44,851 nucleotides of DNA from Nitrospinaceae bacterium. Its GTDB lineage: Bacteria; Nitrospinota; Nitrospinia; Nitrospinales; JACRGP01. Positions 15,397 through 23,544 of the stretch are shown here, piece by piece. How positions within the stretch are numbered: the stretch's first letter is position 1; each line of letters starts with the position of its first letter. Where the stretch lies: positions 1 to 44,851 of the forward strand of contig JAJDBD010000020.1 in the NCBI GenBank assembly GCA_029261575.1, given 5' to 3'. Made by a program: the position numbers and the translations under genes. A model generated the notes under the pieces. The model was not told where the DNA came from, did not search any database, and saw only the letters and a program-made list of their open reading frames with translations.

Positions 15397-16314
15397 TTAT
15401 TTATTTTTCCCAATCGCCATTTCATACAGAGGTCGAATATTTTCCAGAATATCCTTGTTGTCGGGAAAATCGTTGAACTGGTTTTGGATTCCCAGCCAAT
15501 ATTTCTCGATCATTTCCAGGTTGCGTCTTTCAGGCGGCAGAGCCGACTGGTCCAACAATGATTTAACATTGATCACCAAATCTTTTGCCAACTTGTAGGA
15601 CCGCGCCACCCTTAATTTTTTAGCCTTGCGCGCCTCGACGGAAATCAGATCGCCGGACCTTTCCATGTCCTTGCTGATTTTGCATGTCCTCTTAAATGCG
15701 GTTTGAATATTGTCGAAAATTTCCTTGCGGGTTTCGTCCGTCGCGTTTTTCTCGAAATACAAATTGATTTGCTGCAGGGGCAGGACAACGCCCATTTCCA
15801 ACAAAACCTTTTCATCCATCGCATAAAGTTTGCTCATCTCCCCCGGCGGCAAGATTTCCACTTCCGAAAATTCGCGGTTCAAATTATCGATAAGTTTTTG
15901 AATTTGAACTTCCAGGTTTTGTTTGGTAATTTTTCGATTTTCCTCAATCCTGTTTTTTAAATCATCCCCAAGCCCGAGGTTTTGGAATTCGACCCCAAAT
16001 TCCCGAACAAATGTTTCAAAGAGCAATTGGGTCTCCATTTCGAGCAATGCGATCAGCTTGATTTTCCTTTCTTCATCGATGGGGACTCGATATTTCATGC
16101 GGGCCATTTTTTCTATATTGAGCACCCCTTTAACGCTATCGCGAACCGTTTTCTCGTGGCACTTGAACAGTTCATTCAAACGCTCCGGAGTGTATTTTTG
16201 ATTTCGGGTGGTGTAGCGAACGTTTATTTTTCCTCCCCGCACGGAGTTGGCCTGCAATTGCTCCACCAGTTTATCTTTTTCCAGTTGGTCGATAATTTTA
16301 TCTATATTTTCCAT
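15397..16314 (-). CDS. Hypothetical helical protein coupled to sppA
   Basis: A 305-residue, strongly charged, mostly alpha-helical protein with no signal peptide or membrane helix. I do not recognise a family. The middle (about 100-160) is coiled-coil-like (LKNRIEENRKITKQNLEVQ); residues about 230-300 are rich in Arg/Lys/Leu. Its stop codon is one base from the sppA start, so the two proteins are made together, which suggests a link with membrane-protein turnover, perhaps as a cytoplasmic partner. That is inference from position only. Confidence 0.65.
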   Translation of the reverse strand: MENIDKIIDQLEKDKLVEQLQANSVRGGKINVRYTTRNQKYTPERLNELFKCHEKTVRDSVKGVLNIEKMARMKYRVPIDEERKIKLIALLEMETQLLFETFVREFGVEFQNLGLGDDLKNRIEENRKITKQNLEVQIQKLIDNLNREFSEVEILPPGEMSKLYAMDEKVLLEMGVVLPLQQINLYFEKNATDETRKEIFDNIQTAFKRTCKISKDMERSGDLISVEARKAKKLRVARSYKLAKDLVINVKSLLDQSALPPERRNLEMIEKYWLGIQNQFNDFPDNKDILENIRPLYEMAIGKNK

Positions 16315-16359
16315 TCTGCTTGAGCCGCTTCCTTGTGATTTGTAGTTTAAATTGCGCCG

Positions 16360-17178
16360 CTAGGAACCGCTCCGGGCGCATCGGCAACCTATGCCATAAA
16401 AATCCTGACCGTCGTTGTAGCCGTACCGGTCGGCATTGCGCATATAATTCGAAAGGCTGTTCCAGGCGCCTCCGCGAACGACATGATATTTCCCTTTTTC
16501 AGGTCCTTTGGGGTTTTCACGCGGCGACCGTTGGTAATATTTGGGGTCGTACCAATCGAAAACCCACTCGGCGATATTTCCCGCAAGATTATAAACGCCT
16601 TCCGGAGTCTGGCCCGCCGGAAACTCGTGAACGCCGGCCAAAACATTCCCCTTCATAATAAAGCAGCAATTATTAAAATTTGTCCGCGTCGCGTCCGGGA
16701 ACTGATTGCCCCAAGGGTATATCCTGCCCTCCAGGCCGGCGGCCGCCCGCTCCCACTCCGCTTCCGTGGGCAACCGTTTCCCTCTCCATAAACAATATTT
16801 CCGACAACGCTTCCATGTCGTCGCTATGACGGGTTTATCCGCCATGTCGGGGCGAATGTCTCTGTCATACCAACCGGTGACGGTGGGATGTTGTTTCGCG
16901 TTGGCTTTGATGAAATCCTCGAAATTTTTCCCTGAGACCTCATAGCGGTCCAAATAAAAAGCGTCCAGTTTTACCTTGTGGCGGGGACGTTCGTCTCTTT
17001 GCCCTCTTCCTTCGGGACTCCCCATCATAAATTCTCCCGCAGGGAAAAAAGCCATCTCCCCGTTTTTTGAATCCGGACCATCGCTCATTCCCAACAGGAA
17101 AAAACCGCAAATTAAAAGAAAGGGCATTCCTGAAAAAAAAATTTGGGGACGAAAGCGGGCGATTGGATCCTGGACCAT
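16360..17178 (-). CDS. Formylglycine-generating-enzyme (SUMF1/FGE-sulfatase) family protein, membrane or exported
   Basis: A 272-residue protein with an N-terminal hydrophobic segment (about 14-32, signal or anchor) and a FGE-sulfatase domain. Motifs: F-x-M-G-S-P (EFMMGSPEGRG), LDAFYLDRYEVS, RLPTEAEWERAA, YPWGN, NLAGNIAEWVFDWY, VRGGAW, and the C-terminal G-I-G-C-R-C-A that corresponds to the G-F-R-C region. Copper/thiol cysteines of true FGE may be present as C268/C270-like residues, but no sulfatase is nearby. Many family members are non-catalytic or act in other modifications, so the exact role is open. It is monocistronic, with a roughly 200-base region to the divergent TRAP genes. Confidence 0.88.
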   Translation of the reverse strand: MVQDPIARFRPQIFFSGMPFLLICGFFLLGMSDGPDSKNGEMAFFPAGEFMMGSPEGRGQRDERPRHKVKLDAFYLDRYEVSGKNFEDFIKANAKQHPTVTGWYDRDIRPDMADKPVIATTWKRCRKYCLWRGKRLPTEAEWERAAAGLEGRIYPWGNQFPDATRTNFNNCCFIMKGNVLAGVHEFPAGQTPEGVYNLAGNIAEWVFDWYDPKYYQRSPRENPKGPEKGKYHVVRGGAWNSLSNYMRNADRYGYNDGQDFYGIGCRCARSGS

Positions 17179-17376
17179 TTGAGCGATTTAAAGATTCGGG
17201 GAATTGTCGGAACGGGTTTAAAATCCGCCGATGGGGTTTGAAATTCACATCTCATTCGTGTAGCCTTTGAGGGTTATATTATACACAACTGCTTGATTAA
17301 AATCCTGAAAACACGGCTCAAGTCCCGGCTCTCCGGATATTAATCCACCCATCAATTCCCACCCCGTGCCTGTCCC

Positions 17377-17859
17377 ATGAAATTCGTAGAACGTCTCGAT
17401 GATCGCCTCGCCAAAGTGGAAAGCTGGCTGATTGTCCTGTTCCTGTCGACCATGATTCTACTTTCATTCAGCCAGGTGATTCTGCGGAATTTTTTTGATC
17501 AGGGGATACTCTGGGCCGATATCCTTTTGCGGCAATTGGTCCTTTGGGTGGGATTTTTTGGCGCCTCGCTGGCCGTTCGGGAAAACAAACATATCTCCAT
17601 TTCCTTTTTTCCGAATTTTATTTCCAGCCGTTGGAAACCGATCCTGAGCCTTGCGGTGAACGCGGTTTCGGCCCTCGTCAGCGCCCTTCTGGCCTATGCG
17701 GCCTGGTCCTTTGTCCATTTTGAATACGAGGGCGGCGCTAAACTATTCCTGAACATTCCCGTTTGGGTCTTCCAATCCATTCTCCCTTACGCCTTTGCGG
17801 TTATCAGCCTACGATATTTTTTAAAAGTTTTCTCTCGCAGAACCTCGGCCAACTCATGA
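17377..17859 (+). CDS. TRAP transporter small permease (DctQ-type)
   Basis: This 160-residue protein has four hydrophobic helices (about 15-40, 48-68, 88-110, 125-145). It contains the family patterns F-S-Q-V-I-L-R-N-F-F and W-A-D-I-L-L-R-Q-L-V-L-W-V-G-F-F-G-A-S-L-A. It forms the membrane domain of a tripartite ATP-independent transporter with the next gene, whose ATG overlaps this stop (ATGA). No periplasmic binding protein gene (DctP/TAXI) is found in the window, so the substrate cannot be inferred. The closest known systems import organic acids. Confidence 0.9.
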   Translation: MKFVERLDDRLAKVESWLIVLFLSTMILLSFSQVILRNFFDQGILWADILLRQLVLWVGFFGASLAVRENKHISISFFPNFISSRWKPILSLAVNAVSALVSALLAYAAWSFVHFEYEGGAKLFLNIPVWVFQSILPYAFAVISLRYFLKVFSRRTSANS

Positions 17860-19130
17860 CGGCCCTCGTCGTTTGCGGAATCATACTGCTCGCCTTATCG
17901 GGAGTTCCCTTGTTTGCCGTGATCGGGCTTTGCGGCGCCCTCGCCTTTTACGCGGCGGAAATAGACCTGGCGGCCATATTTATCGAGCTTTACCGGGTGG
18001 CCAGCGCGCCGACCCTGATTGCCATCCCCCTGTTTACCTTTGCGGGTTTTGTGCTCGCGGAAGCGAAAACTCCGCAACGTTTGACGCGCCTGTCCCAGGC
18101 TTTTCTGGGCGGCGTTCGAGGCGGGGTTCCCCTCGTCGTTTTAACCGCCTCCGCATTTTTTACCGCCTTCACCGGGGCGTCCGGCGTCACCATCATCGCC
18201 TTAGGCGGTCTGCTCTACCCTCTCATGATCAAGGAAATGTATTCCAAAAACTTCAGCCTGGGACTGGTCACATCCTCCGGGAGTCTGGGCCTTCTCTTCC
18301 CTCCATCCTTGCCCTTGATTTTATACGGATTGGTGGCGCAGGTGAACGTGGACCATTTATTCCTGGCGGGACTGGTTCCGGGACTGTTGATGATATGTAT
18401 CCTGGGAAGTTACAGCGCGTGGCGTAGTCCCACAACCGGCGTCAAGGGCCAAAGTTTTGAATTTAGGAACGCGGTCGGCGCGATCAGGGAATCGATCTGG
18501 GAAATCCCCATGCCGGCCATAATTTTATTCGGCATCTATGGCGGTTTCTTTACGGTCACGGAAGCCGCTGCGGTGACGGTCGTGTATGTCGTATTTGTAG
18601 AGTGCGTGATTTATAAGGACGTGAACCCCGTCCGCGATCTTCCCCGGCTGATGCGGGAGAGCATGATATTGGTGGGAACCATCGTTATAATTCTGGGCGC
18701 ATCCATGGGGTTCACCAGTTATTTGATCGACGAGCAAATCCCAATGCAACTCCTGGACTTTCTAAAAACTTATATCAAAGATCCGTTAACTTTTTTGATT
18801 TTGCTCAACATCTTTCTTCTGCTCGTGGGTTGCATGATGGACGTTTTTTCTGCCATCATCGTTGTGGCGCCCCTGATCGTACCTATCGCGGAAAGCTTCG
18901 GGATCAACATGATTCATCTGGGAATTATTTTTCTAACGAATCTGGAGATCGGCTATTCAACTCCCCCGGTGGGGATCAATCTTTTCATTGCCAGTTCGCG
19001 CTTTGGCGAACCGGTTTTAAGGTTGTACCGCGCCGTCCTGCCGTTTTTAGGTTTGCGTTTGGCGGGGCTGTTATTGATCACCTATATCCCGGCGCTCAGT
19101 TTGTTTTTGGTGGAGTTTTTTAAATCATGA
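17856..19130 (+). CDS. TRAP transporter large permease (DctM-type)
   Basis: A 424-residue, about 12-helix membrane protein that drives sodium-coupled solute uptake with the small permease. Features include G-V-P-L-F-A-V-I-G, TAFTGASGVTIIALGG, SGSLGLLFPPSLPLILYG, an internal repeat of that region near the C-terminus (LEIGYSTPPVGINLFIAS), and MMDVFSAIIVVAPL. I set the start at ATG 17856, overlapping the upstream stop; a longer frame from 17763 lies inside the small-permease gene. It overlaps the ogt gene by ATGA. The length is normal. Confidence 0.93.
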   Translation: MTALVVCGIILLALSGVPLFAVIGLCGALAFYAAEIDLAAIFIELYRVASAPTLIAIPLFTFAGFVLAEAKTPQRLTRLSQAFLGGVRGGVPLVVLTASAFFTAFTGASGVTIIALGGLLYPLMIKEMYSKNFSLGLVTSSGSLGLLFPPSLPLILYGLVAQVNVDHLFLAGLVPGLLMICILGSYSAWRSPTTGVKGQSFEFRNAVGAIRESIWEIPMPAIILFGIYGGFFTVTEAAAVTVVYVVFVECVIYKDVNPVRDLPRLMRESMILVGTIVIILGASMGFTSYLIDEQIPMQLLDFLKTYIKDPLTFLILLNIFLLLVGCMMDVFSAIIVVAPLIVPIAESFGINMIHLGIIFLTNLEIGYSTPPVGINLFIASSRFGEPVLRLYRAVLPFLGLRLAGLLLITYIPALSLFLVEFFKS

Positions 19131-19684
19131 GACCAAGACCTTCAAAACCCATTCTGTCAAAAGCGCTGGAACAACCGATTTTCTACGCAAGTTTCAAGAC
19201 TCCCCTGGGACGGATGGGGATTGCCGCCACTCCAAAAGGCATTTGCTGGACGTCGTCGATTATTGAATCCGAATCCGGCTTTGCGAACCGTCTGGAGCAA
19301 ACATTTTTACGCAAGCCTGAAAAATCGGCGGCGCGCCTGAAACGGTATCAAGACGAACTGGAGGCTTATTTTTCGGGCCAACTTAAAGTCTTCAAGGCGC
19401 CGCTGGATTTTGTGCTGGGAACGGAGTTTCAAAAAAGCGTCTGGCGAAAATTATTATCCGTGCCTTATGGAACCACGCGCGACTACTCCTGGCTGGCCCG
19501 CTCGGTGGGAAACCCAGCCGCTTGCCGGGCCGTGGGTAACGCCAATGGGAAAAACCCTGTTTCCATCATCGTTCCCTGTCATCGCATCGTTCAAAAAAAC
19601 GGAACCCTCGGAGGTTATACGGGCGGGGTTCAAATAAAGGAGTTTTTGCTCAACCTGGAGGGCGCGGATCATGGCTCTGTTTAA
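19127..19684 (+). CDS. ogt: Methylated-DNA--protein-cysteine methyltransferase
   Basis: A suicide DNA-repair protein of 185 residues that removes alkyl groups from O6-methylguanine. The active cysteine is C151 in IIVPCHRIV, preceded by the helix-turn-helix recognition region V-G-N-P-A-A-C-R-A-V-G-N-A-N and the Asn hinge (NGKNPVS). GGYTGGVQIKEFLL follows. ATG 19127 overlaps the TRAP permease stop, and its own end overlaps recO by 14 bases, so all are read as one message. The operon mix (transporter, DNA repair) is unusual. Confidence 0.93.
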   Translation: MRPRPSKPILSKALEQPIFYASFKTPLGRMGIAATPKGICWTSSIIESESGFANRLEQTFLRKPEKSAARLKRYQDELEAYFSGQLKVFKAPLDFVLGTEFQKSVWRKLLSVPYGTTRDYSWLARSVGNPAACRAVGNANGKNPVSIIVPCHRIVQKNGTLGGYTGGVQIKEFLLNLEGADHGSV

Positions 19685-20471
19685 AACCAGGGCCATCGTT
19701 TTAAAAAGCATCAATTTGTCGGAAACCGACAAGTTGACGACGTTTTATACCGAAAGCTTCGGCAAGGTCAAATGTGTTGCCAAGGCCGCAAGGCGCATCA
19801 AAAGCAGGTTTGGAGCAGCGCTGGAACCATTGTCATTCATAAATTTGATTTATTTTGGAAAAGAAAACCAGGAACTGTATCGACTGAATCATTGCGATAT
19901 CATCGCTTCCTTTCAATCGGTCCGGGAAAACCTGGAAAAACTTTATACCGCCGTTTATTTTCTGGAATTGATGGACGTCACCGTTCGCGAGGGCGATCGC
20001 CAGACGCAATTGTTCCAGTTTTTTTTGTCGGCTCTACATTGCGTGGAGCGGCAAGGCCGACTGGAGACTTTAATCCGGGTTTTTGAATTGCGCCTGTTGG
20101 CCTTGCTAGGATATTCTCCATCCCTCGGTCAATGCGTGGTGTGCCGAAAGGAACCCATGAACGGGTGGATAGGGTTCAGTTGTTTTAAGGGCGGCATTGT
20201 CTGCCCGATTTGCATCGACCAAAATCCGCAGGAAATTCGCTTTCAAAAAGGAACCTTGAACTATTTAAAGAAACTGCTTTCTTCCGATCTTAAAATTCTG
20301 GAACGGTTGAAGTTTCCCCGGACGGTGGAGGAAGAGCTAGAATACATCACGCATCGCATGATTCTTTCCCATGTGGGCAGAGAGCTAAAATCATATCCTT
20401 TCATCAAACTAATGGCGGAAATCGACGCCCCTATTCTGGAAGACGCAAAAAATGGACAGACGGGCAATTAA
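19671..20471 (+). CDS. recO: DNA repair protein RecO
   Basis: A 266-residue recombination mediator of the RecFOR pathway, which loads RecA on SSB-coated gaps and anneals strands. The N-terminal OB fold is seen as F-K-T-R-A-I-V-L-K-S-I-N-L-S-E-T-D-K and the basic K-A-A-R-R-I-K-S-R-F-G. A zinc-finger (C155, C158, C178, C181; QCVVCRK and CPICID) precedes the helical C-terminus. Length is normal. It overlaps ogt upstream and ridA downstream (20 bases). Confidence 0.93.
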   Translation: MALFKTRAIVLKSINLSETDKLTTFYTESFGKVKCVAKAARRIKSRFGAALEPLSFINLIYFGKENQELYRLNHCDIIASFQSVRENLEKLYTAVYFLELMDVTVREGDRQTQLFQFFLSALHCVERQGRLETLIRVFELRLLALLGYSPSLGQCVVCRKEPMNGWIGFSCFKGGIVCPICIDQNPQEIRFQKGTLNYLKKLLSSDLKILERLKFPRTVEEELEYITHRMILSHVGRELKSYPFIKLMAEIDAPILEDAKNGQTGN

Positions 20472-20835
20472 AACGGATAAGGCTCCGGCGGCAATCGGCC
20501 CGTACGAGCAGGCCGTGCAGGTCGGCGAATTTTTGTTCACCTCGGGGCAAATCGCGCTGGATCCCGAATCCGGAAATTTTCTGGCCGGAGAAATCGAGCA
20601 GGAAACGGAGCGCACCCTGGAAAATCTCAAAGCAATTTTAGAGGCGGCGGGACTGAGCCTGGCTCACGTGGTGAAGACCACGGTTTATCTGGACGATCTC
20701 GATAATTTTGCGCGGATGAACGCGGTTTACGAAACGTTTTTTTCGGACGCCAAGCCGGCCCGCGCCTGCGTTCAGGTAGCGGCTTTGCCCAAGGGAGCTA
20801 AAATCGAAGTGGAGGCGGTAGCGACTTTCAGATAA
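20452..20835 (+). CDS. ridA: RidA/YjgF family 2-iminobutanoate/2-iminopropanoate deaminase
   Basis: A trimeric enzyme of 127 residues that hydrolyses reactive enamine/imine products of PLP enzymes. Motifs: APAAIGPYEQAVQVGEFLFTSGQI at the start, LENLKAILEAAG, VVKTTVYLDDLDNF, and the arginine region RACVQVAALPKGAKIEVEAVA. The active-site arginine is R103-type. It begins within the last codons of recO. There are 18 bases to the next gene, so the operon likely continues. Confidence 0.93.
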   Translation: MDRRAIKTDKAPAAIGPYEQAVQVGEFLFTSGQIALDPESGNFLAGEIEQETERTLENLKAILEAAGLSLAHVVKTTVYLDDLDNFARMNAVYETFFSDAKPARACVQVAALPKGAKIEVEAVATFR

Positions 20836-20853
20836 ACGTCGCCCCGGAGTGGC

Positions 20854-21105
20854 ATGGCAAAAAAAAAGAAGAAGTCGGGAGAAATAAATTTTTACAAGGC
20901 GATGACTATATTGGGTCTGATTGTCGCGGGAGCGATCGCCTATGGTTTTTTTGGTTCCGCTCCCAATCTTTCAAAAACAGCTTTCCACAACGAAACCGCC
21001 CCGATAGAACAGTGCCTGCAATGTCATATGGTGAACCCTGGAAAGAATCCCGTGATGCCGCATCGGCAAATGGGGAACTGCACCCTGTGCCACCGCCCGG
21101 AATAA
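20854..21105 (+). CDS. Small membrane-anchored diheme cytochrome c
   Basis: An 83-residue protein with a lysine-rich N-terminus (MAKKKKKSGE), one membrane helix (about 16-34), and a short periplasmic part with two CXXCH heme sites: C54-C57-H58 (QCLQCHMV) and C76-C79-H80 (CTLCHRPE). His70 and Met69 between them may be axial ligands. A ribosome site (ggag, 20845-20848) precedes the ATG. It resembles short NapB/NirT-like diheme stubs without matching one closely. Its place after ridA, at the end of a run with ogt and recO, gives no electron-transfer partner. It is convergent with the UDP-glucose dehydrogenase gene. Confidence 0.82.
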   Translation: MAKKKKKSGEINFYKAMTILGLIVAGAIAYGFFGSAPNLSKTAFHNETAPIEQCLQCHMVNPGKNPVMPHRQMGNCTLCHRPE

Positions 21106-21121
21106 AAAACCCCCGCGAATT

Positions 21122-22513
21122 TTAGCCGGAAAAATGTTCCATTCCCGGCTGGCCGACGGAATAGACATTGAATCCGATATCGAAAAGTTTCTGGTGATCC
21201 AGAACCCCTCTGCCGTCGAAAACAAAGGCCGGCTGTTCCATGCTTTTAAAAATCCGCGAATAATCCAGGTTTTTATATTCTTCCCATTCGGTTATCAACA
21301 CGAGCGCATGCGCGTTTTTCGCCGCCTCGTAAGGGTCCGCGTAAAATTCGACGGAACCCTCCACTCCCTGCAAATCCAGTTTGGCGTTCTCCAAAGCTTT
21401 CGGGTCGGTGACGCCGAGGCGGGCTTGTTCGCGTAATAATTTTTTACAAATAGTAATGGCGGGCGCGTCGCGGGTATCGCTGGTATCCGGCTTGAAGGCA
21501 AAACCCAAAACGGCTATTTTTTTCCCGACCAGGGAGTTGAACATGGCCCGGAGGATGCGTTTAAAAAAACGATCCATTTGATAGTCGTTCATTTTAATGA
21601 CCTGGTCCCAGAACTCCGCCACCTCTTTCAAGCCGTAGGTTTCGCAAAGATAAACCAGATTGGCGATGTCTTTTCTGAAACACGACCCGCCAAAACCGGG
21701 ACCCGCAAAAAGAAATTTTTCTCCAATCCGCGTGTCCTTGCCAATGGCGTTTCCCACCTCGCGGACGTTGGCCTGGGTCTCCTCGCAGATAGCGGAGATG
21801 CTGTTGATGGAAGAAATCCGCTGAGCCAAAAAAGCGTTGGCCGTCAATTTGGAAAGTTCGCTGCTCCACAGGTTGGAGGTGATCACGCGCTCTTTGGGAA
21901 TCCAATGCTCGTATATTTTTACCAGTTCGTCCCTGGCCTTGATTCCGGAAGGCGTCTCCCGTGAGCCGACCAAAACCCGGTCCGGATTCTCCATATCGCG
22001 AATGGCGGTGCCTTCGGCCAAAAACTCGGGATTTGAAAGCACTTCAAATTCTGAGGAGTTGTTTCCGGAGTGGAGTATCCGCTCTAACGCTTCGGCGGAT
22101 CGAACCGGCATGGTGCTTTTTTCAACAACGATTTTCTTTCCCGACGACTGATCTTTTATTCTTCGGGCCGTTGCCTCGATAAATTGCAAATCGGAGGCTT
22201 TGCCTGCGCCTTCCCCAAAATCCTTGGTCGGCGTGTGCACGCAAACAAAAATGATATCCGCCTCCTGGATTCCCTTATCAATTTCCGTACTGAAAAATAA
22301 ATTTTTACCTCGAGCCTGTAAAACGCGCTCTTTAAGACCCGGCTCGTAAATTGGCAATTGATCCGAATTCCAGGCGTCGATTCTGGCCTGGTTAATATCC
22401 ACCACCGTCACCTGGTACTCCGGGCACTTGTTGGCGATGATGGTCATGGTGGGTCCGCCGACGTATCCGGCGCCCACGCACAATATTTTTCTCACAAACT
22501 TTTTTTCGTTCAT
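21122..22513 (-). CDS. UDP-glucose 6-dehydrogenase, animal-like long form
   Basis: A 463-residue enzyme making UDP-glucuronate from UDP-glucose with two NAD+. The N-terminal Rossmann motif is GAGYVGGPT (14-22); the catalytic cysteine is C278 in [12 protein letters not shown]221 ([12 protein letters not shown]) and the C-terminal [13 protein letters not shown] are also seen. Residue positions and features such as I-Y-E-P-G-L and V-N-T/C-V-H-T-P-T match the longer, animal-type enzymes rather than the short bacterial Ugd. Product sugars would feed capsule or polysaccharide, but no polysaccharide cluster is here. The gene follows a terminator of the upstream tetraheme gene. Confidence 0.92.
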   Translation of the reverse strand: MNEKKFVRKILCVGAGYVGGPTMTIIANKCPEYQVTVVDINQARIDAWNSDQLPIYEPGLKERVLQARGKNLFFSTEIDKGIQEADIIFVCVHTPTKDFGEGAGKASDLQFIEATARRIKDQSSGKKIVVEKSTMPVRSAEALERILHSGNNSSEFEVLSNPEFLAEGTAIRDMENPDRVLVGSRETPSGIKARDELVKIYEHWIPKERVITSNLWSSELSKLTANAFLAQRISSINSISAICEETQANVREVGNAIGKDTRIGEKFLFAGPGFGGSCFRKDIANLVYLCETYGLKEVAEFWDQVIKMNDYQMDRFFKRILRAMFNSLVGKKIAVLGFAFKPDTSDTRDAPAITICKKLLREQARLGVTDPKALENAKLDLQGVEGSVEFYADPYEAAKNAHALVLITEWEEYKNLDYSRIFKSMEQPAFVFDGRGVLDHQKLFDIGFNVYSVGQPGMEHFSG

Positions 22514-22540
22514 AAATTAAACCGCCTCGACGGCATGCTA

Positions 22541-22572
22541 AAAAAAAAGCCTGGCCCTTGAAGGACCAGGCT
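22541..22572 (-). terminator. Rho-independent terminator after the tetraheme cytochrome gene
   Basis: On the minus strand an 11-bp stem (22572-22562 with 22558-22548, one G-U pair) with a three-base loop is followed by an eight-T run (22548-22541). It ends transcription of the tetraheme gene just 20-50 bases after its stop and stands before the UDP-glucose dehydrogenase start. Confidence 0.9.
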
Positions 22573-22591
22573 GATTTTCATTTTAGAATAT

Positions 22592-23419
22592 TTACTTCTT
22601 ATATCTAAACGACTTTTTCTTGGAGTTATAAGGCATCGTCTTTTTGTTGAACCGAAGCTTGTTCTTAACGACCTTGAAATCCTCGATGATCAAAGGTGTT
22701 TCTTCAGATTGCGCCGTTTCCTTTTTGCGATCCTTGAGTTTTTCAAGTTTCTGGTCCTCGTTATCTGCGGTCCAGTATTTCTCAATTGGATGAACTTTCT
22801 TTTTGCGTTCTTCGAAGTTGAACTTGTATTTGTCGTGAACATCCGGCTTGAACGGCGTTCTCTTATGCGTATGGCACCGGGTGCAGACATTGGCGTAATC
22901 CCAGCGTTGACCGTACTTTTCCGTCTCGGCCTTTTTGAAATCGCCCTTGGTGTTTTTCATGACGATACGGAACTGCGCCCCGCCGGCCACGGAATGACAC
23001 ATCTCGCAACCCACCTGTTCCTTATTAGGTTCTTCCGGATCAATCGGGGTGCTGGTATCCTTGCCTTTTTTATTTTTGGAACCCGCCGGTTTGAATCCAC
23101 CGCGTTGCTTGTAGCCCGTCGTGTGACAGCGCAGGCATAGGGGAGTTGTGGTGTAGTCTTTATCGGGATCGAGTTTAACGCGCTTTTTCGCCTCGACTCG
23201 ATTTCCCGGTTTTAATAGATTGAAGGTTCCGCCATGCGGAGAAGCTTTCCACGCCTGATAATAGGGATCGTGGCAACTGCCGTTACATTTGACTGCGCCC
23301 ACAAAACTTGGTTTTTTGGGAATTTTCTTCTTTTTCTTGGCCTCGGCCAGGCCGGAACCGCCAAAAACCAATCCTATCGAAACGAGCGTCAAAGCGAAGA
23401 ACTTTAAAGAGTTGCGCAT
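22592..23419 (-). CDS. Periplasmic tetraheme cytochrome c (cytochrome c554-like), first heme site CX3CH
   Basis: A 275-residue exported protein; the signal peptide ends near LAEA (about 27) and is followed by a lysine run. Four heme sites: C45-N-G-S-C49-H50 (an unusual three-residue gap), C95-C98-H99, C138-C141-H142 and C179-C182-H183. H62 in the SPHGGTF segment is a probable distal ligand, as in W-x-x-S-x-H of cytochrome c554 proteins. The C-terminal third (about 195-275) has no hemes and is very basic (ending KKKSFRYKK), suggesting binding to an acidic partner; the acidic N-terminal domain of the bd-like protein is one speculative candidate. It is monocistronic with its own terminator. Confidence 0.85.
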   Translation of the reverse strand: MRNSLKFFALTLVSIGLVFGGSGLAEAKKKKKIPKKPSFVGAVKCNGSCHDPYYQAWKASPHGGTFNLLKPGNRVEAKKRVKLDPDKDYTTTPLCLRCHTTGYKQRGGFKPAGSKNKKGKDTSTPIDPEEPNKEQVGCEMCHSVAGGAQFRIVMKNTKGDFKKAETEKYGQRWDYANVCTRCHTHKRTPFKPDVHDKYKFNFEERKKKVHPIEKYWTADNEDQKLEKLKDRKKETAQSEETPLIIEDFKVVKNKLRFNKKTMPYNSKKKSFRYKK

Positions 23420-23544
23420 GGATCCTCCCGGTTAGGGCAAAAATAATGTTACTCAAAAATAACAGGTTCAGATAATATAAAAAACCCCAAATGGGGTCAA
23501 GCTCAAATAATAATAACTCCCAACATTATAACAGCTTTTTAAGT

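Noticed and set aside
17763-17855. A longer start for the TRAP large permease
   Set aside because: The added residues overlap the small permease gene and are not membrane-like; ATGA at 17856 is the normal junction.
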